From positions 248,001 through 312,000 of the forward strand of contig NZ_JAEUAX010000006.1 in NCBI RefSeq assembly GCF_019511645.1: a DNA stretch of 64,000 nucleotides, in the 5' to 3' direction. Source of the stretch: Microbacterium ureisolvens. Its GTDB lineage: Bacteria > Actinomycetota > Actinomycetes > Actinomycetales > Microbacteriaceae. This document shows, piece after piece, positions 34,566 to 43,354 of this stretch. A program made the position numbers and the translations under genes. Below the pieces are notes generated by a model. That model was not told the origin of the DNA. It did not search any database and saw only the letters and a list, made by a program, of their open reading frames with translations. The stretch's first letter is position 1. Each line of letters starts with the position of its first letter.

Positions 34566-37007
34566 ATGCTCGACGGTCTCCGCGCGGTCGCCCTCCGGAC
34601 GGCCACGGCCGCCGCAGTCGTGGCCGGTCTGCTCGCCGCTCCCGCCTCCGCCGCCGTGGCAGGCCCCTCACCTTCGGCCTCGGCGGGCGTCCCCCTCAGC
34701 CCGGCGTCCGGTGCCTACTTCGGCACGACGATCGACTGGAGCGTCGACACCGCCGCACTGGAGGCCGAGCGCCTGGGGCGCACGCCCGCCGTCCTCGAGC
34801 ACGTGACACCTCTCCCCCTCTCGGCGACCGAGCGCGGCTACCTCGATCAGTTCGTCGCACAGGCGGAGGAGGTCGGCGCGCTCCCCGCCGTCACGATCGC
34901 GCCCGAGGAGGGGCTCGCCGACTTCGACGAGACTGACGCCGACGAGATCGTCGAGGCCATCGCGCACGCCCGCGTCGACGCCGACGTGCCGCTGTACGTG
35001 CGGTTCGGACCGGGCATGAACGCCCCCTGGGTCTCGTGGGGCCAGCAGCCGAGCGCGTACATCGCCGCCTTCTGCGTGCTCGCCGACGCCGTGCACACGG
35101 GGCTCCCCGGTGCGGCGATGGTGTGGTCGCCGACCTCAGGCGCCGGATACCCCTTCGGCGCGGAGCCCGCGGCCGACGAGCTCGACACCGACGCCGACGG
35201 CGGCGTCTCCGCCGGGGACGATCCCTACGGCCCCTACTACCCCGGCGATCGGTACGTCGATTGGGTCGGGCTTCAGGCCTACCACGACCCGACCGGGGGC
35301 GAGTCGGCGGTCAACGCCGTACCGCAGCCCGATGCGCTCACCGCTCAGCTCGAGGGAGACGGCGACCTGGCGTTCGTCGACCGCTTCGCTTCGCCGGATC
35401 GCCCCCTCATGCTCGAGACCGCCGCCTTCTTCAGCCCCGGCGCCGGCGGTGCTGGGGAGCTCGAGCTCAAGCAGGCGTGGTGGCGGCAGGTCATCGCCGC
35501 CGTCGAGGACGTTCCCGCTCTCGACGCGGTCGTGTGGCGTGATGCGTCCTCGACGCGGGGCGTGGTGGGTCGGGCCCCGATCGAGTGGAGCATCAGCTCG
35601 TCGCCCGAGCTGGTCGAGGAATTCGTGACGGATGCTGAGGCCGGCGGTCTCGTGTTCGGCCCGCTGTATGCGCCCTCGGGGCAGCGATCCGCGAGCGCCG
35701 CGACCGGCGCCACCATCGGAGGCGTCGCCGGGTGGATCGTCGTCGCGGCGATCTTCGCGGGAACGATCGCGTTGCTGGTGTGGGGCTTCACCAAGGGTCC
35801 CCGCAGTGGGCTCGCGTACGACGGACCTGCTCGCCGGGACCTGCGCATCGACCTGCTGCGCGGCATCGCGATCGTGTTCGTCCTCGTCAATCACCTCGGC
35901 ATGGTGTCACTGTTCCAGAACCTCTCACAGGAGACGATCGGCATCGTGTCGGGCGCCGAGTTGTTCGTGCTGCTGTCCGGCGTGGTCCTCGGCATGGTCT
36001 ACCGCCCGAAGATCGAGCGGGACGGCATGGCCGAGACGACATCGCTGATCGAGCGCCGCGCGGGGAAGGTCTACGTGGCGGCCCTGGGCGTCGTGATCGT
36101 CGTGGGACTTCTGAGCCTTCTGCCCTTCCTGAACGCGACGCCGGCCACGACCTTCGTGGACGAGGGCACCGGTGCCGCGGGCGGTGAGGCGACGGGCCGC
36201 GTCTACGACCTGTACGCCGGATTCGGCCGGCTCTTCGAGTACCCCGTGGACGCGAGCGTCTTCGCCGACATCCTTCTGCTGCGGATGGGCCCGTGGCAGG
36301 TCAACGTGCTCGGCTTCTACGTCGTGATGCTGGTCGTCTCGCCGCTCATCCTGTGGGGGCTGTCGCGAGGCTGGTGGATCGTCGTGCTGGTCGCGAGCTG
36401 GGCGGTGTACAGCATCCAATCGTTCCTTCAGCTGCGGCTGCTGCCGTCGCAGTTCGAGGACTCGTTCCCGCTGCTGTCGTGGCAGGCGCTCTTCGTGACC
36501 GGGATGGTGGCCGGCTACCACCGGAGCGCGATCGTCGGCTGGTTCACCACGCGGTGGGGCCGCGCCGCCCTCGCGGTCTGCGTGCTGGCGACGGTGGGGC
36601 TGGCCCTGTTCTCGTGGAACAACCCGTATCTGTCCAGCCCGCTGGACGTGCGGCTCGGGGTCGTCCCGCAGAACACCTTCTCCGGCGTGTACTCGGCGTG
36701 GTTCGAGCGGACGTACCTCGACCCCGGCCGCGTGCTCAACGCGCTGCTTGTCACCATCACGATCTACGCCTTGTTCAGCGTGCTCTGGAAGCCGATCAAC
36801 CGAGCGGTGGGCTGGTTCTTCATCCCGCTCGGGCAGACCACGCTCTATGTCTTCATCATGCAGCTGGTGTTCGTGCTCATCGTGGCGAACATCCCGTTCC
36901 TCCACGAAGGCAACCTGCTCGTGAACACCATCGCCTACGTCGTGATGCTCGGCCTGATGTGGGTGATGGTGAAGAAGCGCTTCCTGTTCCGCATCATCCC
37001 CCGCTGA
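34566..37007 (+). CDS. GH26-like domain fused to an OpgC-type membrane acyltransferase
   Basis: 813-residue protein. Residues 1-30 look like a signal peptide or anchor. About 45-365 aligns by eye with the secreted GH26-like protein encoded next door (shared YVRF/YVRY, MVWSP/WVWSP and ETA segments), with an Asp-rich loop at 207-219. A helix at 388-408 leads to an OpgC-like domain at about 424-800 (RIDLLRGIAIVFVLVNHLG, SGAELFVLLSGVVLGMVYRP) with about ten helices. OpgC-type proteins move acyl (succinyl) groups to surface glucans. The GH26-like part has Gly150 where the catalytic acid Glu should be, but keeps Glu284, so it may bind rather than cut glycans. Confidence 0.75.
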   Translation: MLDGLRAVALRTATAAAVVAGLLAAPASAAVAGPSPSASAGVPLSPASGAYFGTTIDWSVDTAALEAERLGRTPAVLEHVTPLPLSATERGYLDQFVAQAEEVGALPAVTIAPEEGLADFDETDADEIVEAIAHARVDADVPLYVRFGPGMNAPWVSWGQQPSAYIAAFCVLADAVHTGLPGAAMVWSPTSGAGYPFGAEPAADELDTDADGGVSAGDDPYGPYYPGDRYVDWVGLQAYHDPTGGESAVNAVPQPDALTAQLEGDGDLAFVDRFASPDRPLMLETAAFFSPGAGGAGELELKQAWWRQVIAAVEDVPALDAVVWRDASSTRGVVGRAPIEWSISSSPELVEEFVTDAEAGGLVFGPLYAPSGQRSASAATGATIGGVAGWIVVAAIFAGTIALLVWGFTKGPRSGLAYDGPARRDLRIDLLRGIAIVFVLVNHLGMVSLFQNLSQETIGIVSGAELFVLLSGVVLGMVYRPKIERDGMAETTSLIERRAGKVYVAALGVVIVVGLLSLLPFLNATPATTFVDEGTGAAGGEATGRVYDLYAGFGRLFEYPVDASVFADILLLRMGPWQVNVLGFYVVMLVVSPLILWGLSRGWWIVVLVASWAVYSIQSFLQLRLLPSQFEDSFPLLSWQALFVTGMVAGYHRSAIVGWFTTRWGRAALAVCVLATVGLALFSWNNPYLSSPLDVRLGVVPQNTFSGVYSAWFERTYLDPGRVLNALLVTITIYALFSVLWKPINRAVGWFFIPLGQTTLYVFIMQLVFVLIVANIPFLHEGNLLVNTIAYVVMLGLMWVMVKKRFLFRIIPR

Positions 37008-37011
37008 CGGC

Positions 37012-38235
37012 TCAGGCGCGCCGGGCGGCGAGGGCGGAGGCGAGAGCGGATGCCGAGCCCGGCGTGCTGTCGATCCTCCAGTCCACCTCCTTGTCGTGGT
37101 GGAACCAGACCAGTCCCGTCACATCGGGCTGGGCCGCCAGGTGGGCGACGAGGTCGGCGTTCCAGGTCGCTTTCGATCCACCCGCCTCCGCCGACGCGGT
37201 CTCGGCGACGATGATCGGCTTTCCCGGTGCCATCGCTCGCAGCTGGGCGAGTCCGTCTGCGAACAGCGCTTGCGGTGTCACCCAGCTGCTCCACGGCTGC
37301 GAGGTGCCCCAGTTGTAGCCGTCGAGGGCGACCGCGTCGACGTATGCCGACCCCGGGTAGACCGACGCGAGCGGCGTCGAGCCGGCATACGGCACGTTCG
37401 GGCTCCACACCCACTGCACGTTCGTGGCTCCTGCAGCGGTCACGACCTCGTGCACGTGGCGCCAAGCCGCCGCGTATGAGCCGGAGGCGTTCCCGTTGAC
37501 GCCGTCGCTCCAGGGATACCAGTTCCCGTTCATCTCGTGGGCGTAGCGCACGTAGACGGGCTTGCCCCAGGCGGCGAGCGACGCACCCCACTGCTGCAGG
37601 TACGTGTCGTACGCACCCGCGATCACCTGCGCGTTGGAGTACGACGCCTGCGTCGCGCCACCTCCCCACCGCCACGGCTCCCAGGTCAGGATGCTGGTCG
37701 CGCCCCGCGCCGCGACGCTGTCGAGTCCTGCGATCGGCGGCGACTGAGCGAAGTCGTGGTACGAGAGCACGAGACCGGGGTTCTCGCCCGCCAACCGGGC
37801 GACGGCGTCCAGCTCGGCGTCGGCGGTCGCCCCACCCGGTGTCGTGACGCCGAACCGCAGCCGCGCGCTGCTGATCGTCGGGGCGGCGGGTGCCTGCTGG
37901 CTCACCGCGAACCACGCCGTCGCCGCCGCGTCGACCGTGGTCGCTGTCACCGCGAGCGCCGGCGCGGTGGTCGCCGGGATGATCACGGTGGCCCTGAACG
38001 TCCCGGACGCGGTGGTGGTGAAGGCGGCGGTCGCGGTACCCGCCATCACCGTTCCGGGGCGCTTTCTGCCGAATCCGGCCCCGGTCACGGTCACGCTGGT
38101 GCCGACAGGTCCCGCGCTGGGCGAGAGCGCGAGCGTACCGGTCGCCGCACTCGCGGGCGTGGGCACGGCGATCACCCCCATCAGGAGACCGAAGGCCACG
38201 GCCACTGCCGCTCCGGCCCTACGGATACGAGACAT
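37012..38235 (-). CDS. Secreted GH26-like beta-mannanase-type protein with IPT/TIG domain
   Basis: 407-residue exported protein. The signal peptide is MSRIRRAGAAVAVAFGLLMG up to about residue 30 (ASA cleavage). About 32-112 is an IPT/TIG-like beta domain (SAGPVGTSVTVTGAGFG). About 125-400 is a GH26-type barrel with the acid/base Glu234 in RYAHEMNGNWYPW and the probable nucleophile Glu345 in PIIVAETAS. The ATG at 38,235 follows GAGGAGGGG. It is convergent with the OpgC fusion, whose stop is only 4 bases away. Likely an extracellular glycan hydrolase acting on mannan-like polymers; the substrate is inferred. Confidence 0.82.
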   Translation of the reverse strand: MSRIRRAGAAVAVAFGLLMGVIAVPTPASAATGTLALSPSAGPVGTSVTVTGAGFGRKRPGTVMAGTATAAFTTTASGTFRATVIIPATTAPALAVTATTVDAAATAWFAVSQQAPAAPTISSARLRFGVTTPGGATADAELDAVARLAGENPGLVLSYHDFAQSPPIAGLDSVAARGATSILTWEPWRWGGGATQASYSNAQVIAGAYDTYLQQWGASLAAWGKPVYVRYAHEMNGNWYPWSDGVNGNASGSYAAAWRHVHEVVTAAGATNVQWVWSPNVPYAGSTPLASVYPGSAYVDAVALDGYNWGTSQPWSSWVTPQALFADGLAQLRAMAPGKPIIVAETASAEAGGSKATWNADLVAHLAAQPDVTGLVWFHHDKEVDWRIDSTPGSASALASALAARRA

Positions 38236-38384
38236 CGGAGTCCCCTCCTCGCGGTGCATCCCCCCCAGATTCACGGGGACGATCCCCCGGGCCGCGTGTG
38301 GACGAGGGTACTCGCGGGCCAAGACGAGGGCTTCATCAGAAGGCCGCGCGGCCAAGGTCTGAGCCGATGCTGAGGATCCGGGCG

Positions 38385-39482
38385 TCAGGCGATGCGCGTC
38401 CCCGACGGCAAGCGCCCCGCGGGGGTGCGCGTGCGTGCCCACGCCCACCACATCAGGCCCACGGCGAGCAGCAGCTGCAGCGTCATGCCGACGAACCAGC
38501 TCGGCGTCGAGCGGTCGATGATCTCCGCGGGGGTGGCTCGCTCCTCCTCCAGCCGAGGGGCGCAGTCGTCCCACCGCTGCTCGAGCTCGGGCGGCTGCTG
38601 AGCCGAGCGAACGCCGAACTTGATCTGGCCGAAGAGGTCGTTCGGGTTTCCGTACTCGTCGTACTGCGTCGGCGTCGCGTCGGCGAGGATCACGAACGGG
38701 TTCGCCGCGAGCAGCCACCACACTCGGTCGAACCGCGGCTGGTCGTAGGTCGACGTCTGCCACTGTCCGCACCGCACCTCGATGTCGTCGTCGCACGGAT
38801 ACTCGTCGCTGGGGGTCTCGCCGGGCATGCACGGGAAGCTGTCACCGGAGTACTGGTCGTACTCGATCGAGCGGTAGTGGTTCGTCACCTCGGAACGCAT
38901 GGTCATGCCCACGAGCGCGAACGCGATCAGGGTGCCGACGACGAGTGCCGCGACCACCAGGTAGGTCGTGGCGACCGAGAACAGCGGTCGCGACAGGATG
39001 CCGCTCAGCGCGACGCCGATCGCCGAGATGATGCCGACCTCGAACACGAGCACGAGCAGCGACACCGTGATGGTCGCCGGCGCTCCCCCGCCCCCGAGTG
39101 TCGCGAGCACGAGGAACGGGAGGGCCACCGCGACGAAGGCGAGGCCGGTGATCCAGGCGGCGAGGAACTTGCCGATCAGGATCTCGAGCGTCGTCGCCAG
39201 TGTGACCTGCACGGGCGCGAGGGTCGCGGCATCCCGGTCGCCGTTGATCGCGTTGCCGCTCAACGTGGGCGACACGAGCACCACGAGCAGGAGCGTGATG
39301 TACACGATCGTGGAGTAGATCGCCCCGCCCGGCTGGAACGCCGAGCCCCACGCGAGGAACGACAGGCCGGTGACGATCGCGAGCAGCACCGCGAAGACGC
39401 CGATCAGCACATACCAGGCGATGCTTCTGGTGCGCTGGGTCAGTTCGAGGCCGACGATGGTTCCCAGTCGCTGACCGTTCAC
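38385..39482 (-). CDS. ABC-2 type transporter permease
   Basis: 365-residue membrane protein, one permease of an ABC-2 exporter. Helices at residues about 20-45, 60-85, 105-135, 145-170 and 180-205 precede a long extracytoplasmic loop with cysteines (FPCMPGETPSDEYPC, RCGQW), and one last helix sits near the C-terminus. The GTG start overlaps the ATPase stop (GTGA). It pairs with the upstream ATPase; cargo is unknown. Confidence 0.82.
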   Translation of the reverse strand: MNGQRLGTIVGLELTQRTRSIAWYVLIGVFAVLLAIVTGLSFLAWGSAFQPGGAIYSTIVYITLLLVVLVSPTLSGNAINGDRDAATLAPVQVTLATTLEILIGKFLAAWITGLAFVAVALPFLVLATLGGGGAPATITVSLLVLVFEVGIISAIGVALSGILSRPLFSVATTYLVVAALVVGTLIAFALVGMTMRSEVTNHYRSIEYDQYSGDSFPCMPGETPSDEYPCDDDIEVRCGQWQTSTYDQPRFDRVWWLLAANPFVILADATPTQYDEYGNPNDLFGQIKFGVRSAQQPPELEQRWDDCAPRLEEERATPAEIIDRSTPSWFVGMTLQLLLAVGLMWWAWARTRTPAGRLPSGTRIA

Positions 39483-40513
39483 GCCGTCGCCCCGCTCTCA
39501 TCCTCGCCCGGCGCCGGCGGTTCGCCGGGCGGTGACGTCTGCGGCGGCCGCCCGTCGCCGAGGTCGAGGAACGTGCGCTCGAGCGCGCCCTGCGCCGCCG
39601 CGAACTCCACCACCTCGAGCCCGGCACCGACGAGGTCGCGGAGCGCCGCGGCCGCGGCATCCTCCGATTCGAACGACACCACCACGTCACGACGGTCGAC
39701 GCCCAGGCTCTCCACGGGGACCCTAAGGGCGCCCGCCACCCCTTCGAGGGCGACGGATGCCTCGGCCCCGGCGATCCGCACCCGCCACGGCCGCGCGCGG
39801 CGCGACGCCGCCTCGACCCGGGCCGGGTCGACGGTCACGCCGGCCATGAGGAAGACCGCGTCGTCGACGACCTCCTCGAGCTCCGAGAGGATGTGGCTCG
39901 ACACGAGCACGGTGCGCCCCTCGGCGGCGAACCGCCGCAGCAGCACGCGCAGGTCGATGCGCGCCTGAGGGTCGAGACCCGACGCCGGCTCGTCGAGCAG
40001 CAGCACCCGCGGGTCGTGCACGAGGGCGCGCGCGAGTCCGAGACGCTGCTTCTGCCCCCGCGACAGCACGCGGGCGGGCGCATCGGCGAGATCGACCAGC
40101 CCGACTTCGGCGAGGAGGGCGTCGGCGCGGACGGATGCCTCGTCCCGCGGCATCCCGTACAGCCTCGCCGTCACCGCCAGCGTCTCGCGTGAGCTGAGCG
40201 CGTTCCAGGCGCCGAGGGCGTCGGGCATCCAGCCGAGCAGCGCACGGGCGGCCTGCGGGTCGGACACGGGGTCGACGCCGTCGATGCGGATCGCGCCGGC
40301 GTCGGGAGCCAGGAGCGATGCGAGCATCAGGAGCAGGGTCGTCTTGCCCGAGCCGTTCGGCCCGACGAGACCGGTGACCCGGCCGGCGTGCGCCCGAAGC
40401 GTCACGTTGCGGACCGCGTGCACCTCGCCGAACGAGCGCCGCACGCCCTGGACGACGATGCCGGGCTCGGCGGGGATTCCGGTGGCCGGAGGGGCCGTAC
40501 TCGGCATGCTCAC
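39479..40513 (-). CDS. ABC transporter ATP-binding protein
   Basis: 344-residue ATPase. Walker A GPNGSGKTTLLLM, signature LSRGQKQRLGLARAL, Walker B VLLLDEPASGLDP and the switch histidine in VSSHILSELEEVV are all present. About 110 extra C-terminal residues resemble the accessory domain of NatA/CcmA-like drug and lipid exporters. The GTG at 40,513 has AGGGTGG upstream; an ATG follows at 40,507. It is coupled with the permease by a GTGA overlap. Confidence 0.88.
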   Translation of the reverse strand: MSMPSTAPPATGIPAEPGIVVQGVRRSFGEVHAVRNVTLRAHAGRVTGLVGPNGSGKTTLLLMLASLLAPDAGAIRIDGVDPVSDPQAARALLGWMPDALGAWNALSSRETLAVTARLYGMPRDEASVRADALLAEVGLVDLADAPARVLSRGQKQRLGLARALVHDPRVLLLDEPASGLDPQARIDLRVLLRRFAAEGRTVLVSSHILSELEEVVDDAVFLMAGVTVDPARVEAASRRARPWRVRIAGAEASVALEGVAGALRVPVESLGVDRRDVVVSFESEDAAAAALRDLVGAGLEVVEFAAAQGALERTFLDLGDGRPPQTSPPGEPPAPGEDESGATA

Positions 40514-40632
40514 GGGCCCACCCTAGCGACCCGACGTCGACTTGCCCGGCCTTGAAGAGACTTCGAGTGTCAACACGCGCGGGATACCTCGGGCGATGCC
40601 GCGTGCTGCGCCAACCGAAGCCCGCCCCGGGC

Positions 40633-41643
40633 TCAGGAATGGAAGAATGCGACGCCGAGGTCGGGGTGGTCGACGAAGACGCCGTCGACGCCGGCGTCCC
40701 GGATCACCGCCCACTCGGCTTCCCAGTCGCCGAACGCCCCGGGGCCGCCGCGCGTACGGAACTGGCCGATGAGGAACCGGTTCTCGGGGCGGCACGTCCA
40801 CGTGAACACGCGCAGGCCGCGGTCGTGCGCGTCGGCGACGACCCGCGAGGGGCCGGCGGTGCGCCCGAGGCGGTCGGGGCGGAGGATGGTGCGCTTGTCG
40901 ACGCTGATCCCGTCGACGCGCCCGACGAGCGCGTCGAGCCCCGCAGGCGCGGCGGTCTGCCGGTACGTCAGCGAGGCCTTGCCGTGCGCGCTGAAGAGGT
41001 CGAACGGGCGCCCGGCGTCCTCGAGCAGATACACATAAGACCCTCGGATGCCGCGTTCCTGAAGCGCGTACAGCACGGTCGACTCGAACGACTCGATGGT
41101 GAGCGGCAGCGCGCCCGCCGCCCAGCCCGCCTCGCGCAGCTCGGCGTCGACGAGCGCGGCGACGTCCCACCCGATCGATGCGAAGTAGGTCGCGTGCTTG
41201 ATCTCCAGCACGACGCCGATCTCGCGGCCGAACTCGAGCGAGGCGTCCCGCGCCGCGTCGAGCACGTCGCGCAGGCGCAGCACGGGCTGCTCGTCGTCGA
41301 AGCTCGCGCTCGTGGGCCGCACGTCCGAGATCCGCTCGCGACACCGCAGCGTCGCCAGCTCGTCCCACGTGAAGTCCTCCGTGAACCACCCGGTCAGCTC
41401 GGCCCCGTCGACGTACTTCGTCGTGCGCCGGTCGGCGAACTCCGGACGGTCGGCGACGTCCGTGGTCCCCGAGATCTCGTTCTCGTGCCGCACGACGAGC
41501 ACGCCGTCCTTCGACACGACGACGTCGGGTTCGACGGCGTCCACGCCCATCTCGAACGCGAGGGCATACGACGAGCGCGAGTGCTCGGGGCGGTACCCGG
41601 GGGCACCGCGGTGTCCGATCACGAGGGGATGTCGGTGGGGCAC
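40633..41643 (-). CDS. Glycerophosphodiester phosphodiesterase
   Basis: 336-residue GDPD-family TIM-barrel enzyme that cleaves glycerophosphodiesters to glycerol-3-phosphate and an alcohol. Catalytic segments: IGHRGAPGYRPEHS with the two catalytic residues, VEPDVVVSKDGVLVVRHE with the metal ligands, and LEIKHATYF. The C-terminus has GVDGVFVDHPDLG. No signal peptide, so cytoplasmic. Single gene; the 119 bases to the ABC gene contain no clear signal. Confidence 0.9.
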   Translation of the reverse strand: MPHRHPLVIGHRGAPGYRPEHSRSSYALAFEMGVDAVEPDVVVSKDGVLVVRHENEISGTTDVADRPEFADRRTTKYVDGAELTGWFTEDFTWDELATLRCRERISDVRPTSASFDDEQPVLRLRDVLDAARDASLEFGREIGVVLEIKHATYFASIGWDVAALVDAELREAGWAAGALPLTIESFESTVLYALQERGIRGSYVYLLEDAGRPFDLFSAHGKASLTYRQTAAPAGLDALVGRVDGISVDKRTILRPDRLGRTAGPSRVVADAHDRGLRVFTWTCRPENRFLIGQFRTRGGPGAFGDWEAEWAVIRDAGVDGVFVDHPDLGVAFFHS

Positions 41644-41799
41644 CGTTTCAGCGTAACGACGGGCGTCCGCGAAAGCGGGGGACGCAGCATCCGTTCATAG
41701 TCCACTCACAGCACTCGTCGGTGCCGTCGAATCCCCCGTCGGCTAGTGTTGATCAACAGCATCGTGCTGGGATTCCCTTGACATTGGAGTGTGAGAGCA

Positions 41800-42723
41800 G
41801 TGGCCCTCAACAACCCCGCGTTCAACAACCCGGCCTTCCAGGACCCGAAGGCCGTGCAGACCTACCCCGGAGGTCCCCAGGCGGCGAACCTGGGCGGACA
41901 GTCGCAGTTCCAGGCGGCGCAGCACGCCGGGACGGATGCTGCGGCCCAGGCGCAGCTCGAGGGCATGTACGCGGCACCGTCCGCGGGTGCCGTCGAGACC
42001 GGCCGCATGTCGTACGAAGACACCATCTGGAAGACCGTCGGCCTGTTCGCGGTGCTCCTCATCACCGCGGCCGTCGGCTGGGTGTGGACGATGGCCGGCG
42101 TCAGCGCCGTGAACCCCCAGCCCTCGATCCTCCCCTGGATGATCGGCGCGCTCGGCGGTTTCGTGCTGGCGATGGTCGTCATCTTCACGTCGCGCAAGAA
42201 GATCCGCCCGGCGCTCATCTTCGCCTACGCCGCTTTCGAGGGCCTCTTCGTCGGCGCCATCTCGGCGTTCTTCGAGTTCCTCTGGCCCGGCATCGTCGTG
42301 CAGGCCACGCTCGCCACGCTCGCCGTCGTGGGCGTGACGCTCGCCCTGTTCGCCAGCGGCAAGATCCGCGCCTCGAAGCGCGCCACCAAGGTCTTCATGA
42401 TCGCGATGATCGGCTACCTGGTGTTCTCGCTGGTGAACATCTTCCTGATGATCTTCAACGTCCCGATCGCGGGCGGCGCGTTCGGCCTGCTGAGCGAGCA
42501 GAGCCCGCTCTTCGGCATCCCGTGGGGTGTGCTCATCGGCGTCTTCGTCGTCATCATGGCGGCGTACTCGCTGGTGCTCGACTTCGACCAGATCCAGCAG
42601 GGCGTGCGCAACGGCGCTCCCCGCCAGTTCGGCTGGCTCGGCGCGTTCGGCATCATGGTGACGGTCGTCTGGCTGTACCTCGAGATCCTCCGCATCCTCG
42701 CGATCGCGCGCGGCAACAACTGA
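41800..42723 (+). CDS. Bax inhibitor-1/YccA-family membrane protein
   Basis: 307-residue membrane protein. A proline/asparagine-rich cytoplasmic N-terminus (ALNNPAFNNPAFQDPKAV) is followed by about seven helices of the BI-1/TMBIM fold, ending in LYLEILRILAIARG. The GTG at 41,800 is preferred because related actinobacterial proteins begin MALNNP; a GTG at 41,791 lies too close to GGAG. A possible -10 (TAGTGT) lies near 41,745. Family members are linked to calcium leak or membrane quality control, but the role in actinobacteria is unknown. A strong terminator follows. Confidence 0.85.
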   Translation: MALNNPAFNNPAFQDPKAVQTYPGGPQAANLGGQSQFQAAQHAGTDAAAQAQLEGMYAAPSAGAVETGRMSYEDTIWKTVGLFAVLLITAAVGWVWTMAGVSAVNPQPSILPWMIGALGGFVLAMVVIFTSRKKIRPALIFAYAAFEGLFVGAISAFFEFLWPGIVVQATLATLAVVGVTLALFASGKIRASKRATKVFMIAMIGYLVFSLVNIFLMIFNVPIAGGAFGLLSEQSPLFGIPWGVLIGVFVVIMAAYSLVLDFDQIQQGVRNGAPRQFGWLGAFGIMVTVVWLYLEILRILAIARGNN

Positions 42724-42741
42724 CGCCCCGCGCTCCGCTTC

Positions 42742-42773
42742 GAACGGCCGCCCGGTTCTCCGGGCGGCCGTTC
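42742..42773 (+). terminator. Rho-independent terminator after the Bax inhibitor gene
   Basis: A perfect 14-base stem, GAACGGCCGCCCGG, loop TTCT, then its complement, followed by TGTTCTG. It lies 18 bases after the stop and is the clearest single-gene terminator in the window. Confidence 0.88.
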
Positions 42774-42820
42774 TGTTCTGTGCGCACCGCGCTTAGGCTG
42801 AAGGCGATTCGAGGAGCGGC

Positions 42821-43249
42821 ATGTCTCCACGTCGTATGGCCTTCGGTGCGGTCGCGGTGCTGCTCGTCGCCCTGACCGCCTGCTCAGGAGGCCCCGTGAC
42901 CGAGCCCACGCCGTTTTCCCCGACGCCCGCGCAGCCGACGCCGACGCGCACACCCTTCGAGACGACCCCGCGCAGCCCGATCGCACCGACGGGCGAGCCG
43001 GTCGCCGTGCCGCCCGCGCGCTGGGACGCCATCGTCGCCGACCTTGCCGAGCGCGGGGTCACCGGCACGCCCGAGCTCGTCTCGGCGCACGCCGTCACGT
43101 GGAACAACGGCGCACTCGGCTGCCCGTCGCCCGGCGTCTCCTACACACAGGCGCTCGTCGACGGCATGCGCATCGTCGTCGAGGTCGACGGCACCATCTA
43201 CGACTACCGGTTCGGCACCACGAACACCCCGAAACTCTGCACCCGCTGA
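42821..43249 (+). CDS. Small lipoprotein, hypothetical
   Basis: 142-residue exported lipoprotein. The signal ends in the lipobox LTAC with the modified Cys at about residue 21, followed by a proline/threonine linker (TEPTPFSPTPAQPTPTRTP) that would span the envelope. A compact C-terminal domain (NNGALGCPSPGVSYTQALVD then MRIVVEVDGTIYDYRFGTTN) resembles a peptidase-inhibitor or PASTA-sized fold of unknown function. The ATG follows GAGGAGCGGC. Monocistronic, with terminators on both sides. Confidence 0.8.
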   Translation: MSPRRMAFGAVAVLLVALTACSGGPVTEPTPFSPTPAQPTPTRTPFETTPRSPIAPTGEPVAVPPARWDAIVADLAERGVTGTPELVSAHAVTWNNGALGCPSPGVSYTQALVDGMRIVVEVDGTIYDYRFGTTNTPKLCTR

Positions 43250-43253
43250 TACG

Positions 43254-43292
43254 GAAACGGATGCTGCCGCCCTGGGCGGCAGCATCCGTTTC
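43254..43292. terminator. Bidirectional terminator between convergent genes
   Basis: An 18-base perfect stem (GAAACGGATGCTGCCGCC at 43,254-43,271 and its complement at 43,275-43,292) with a 3-base loop, flanked by A/T-rich ends on both strands. It separates the lipoprotein gene from the convergent subtilase gene and can serve both. It contains the locally over-represented octamer ACGGATGC on each arm. Confidence 0.87.
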
Positions 43293-43354
43293 TCATTTCA
43301 CGCAACGAGGTGGCGCCCCGCCCTGCGACGGGACGCCACCTCGCGTCGTGCGGC

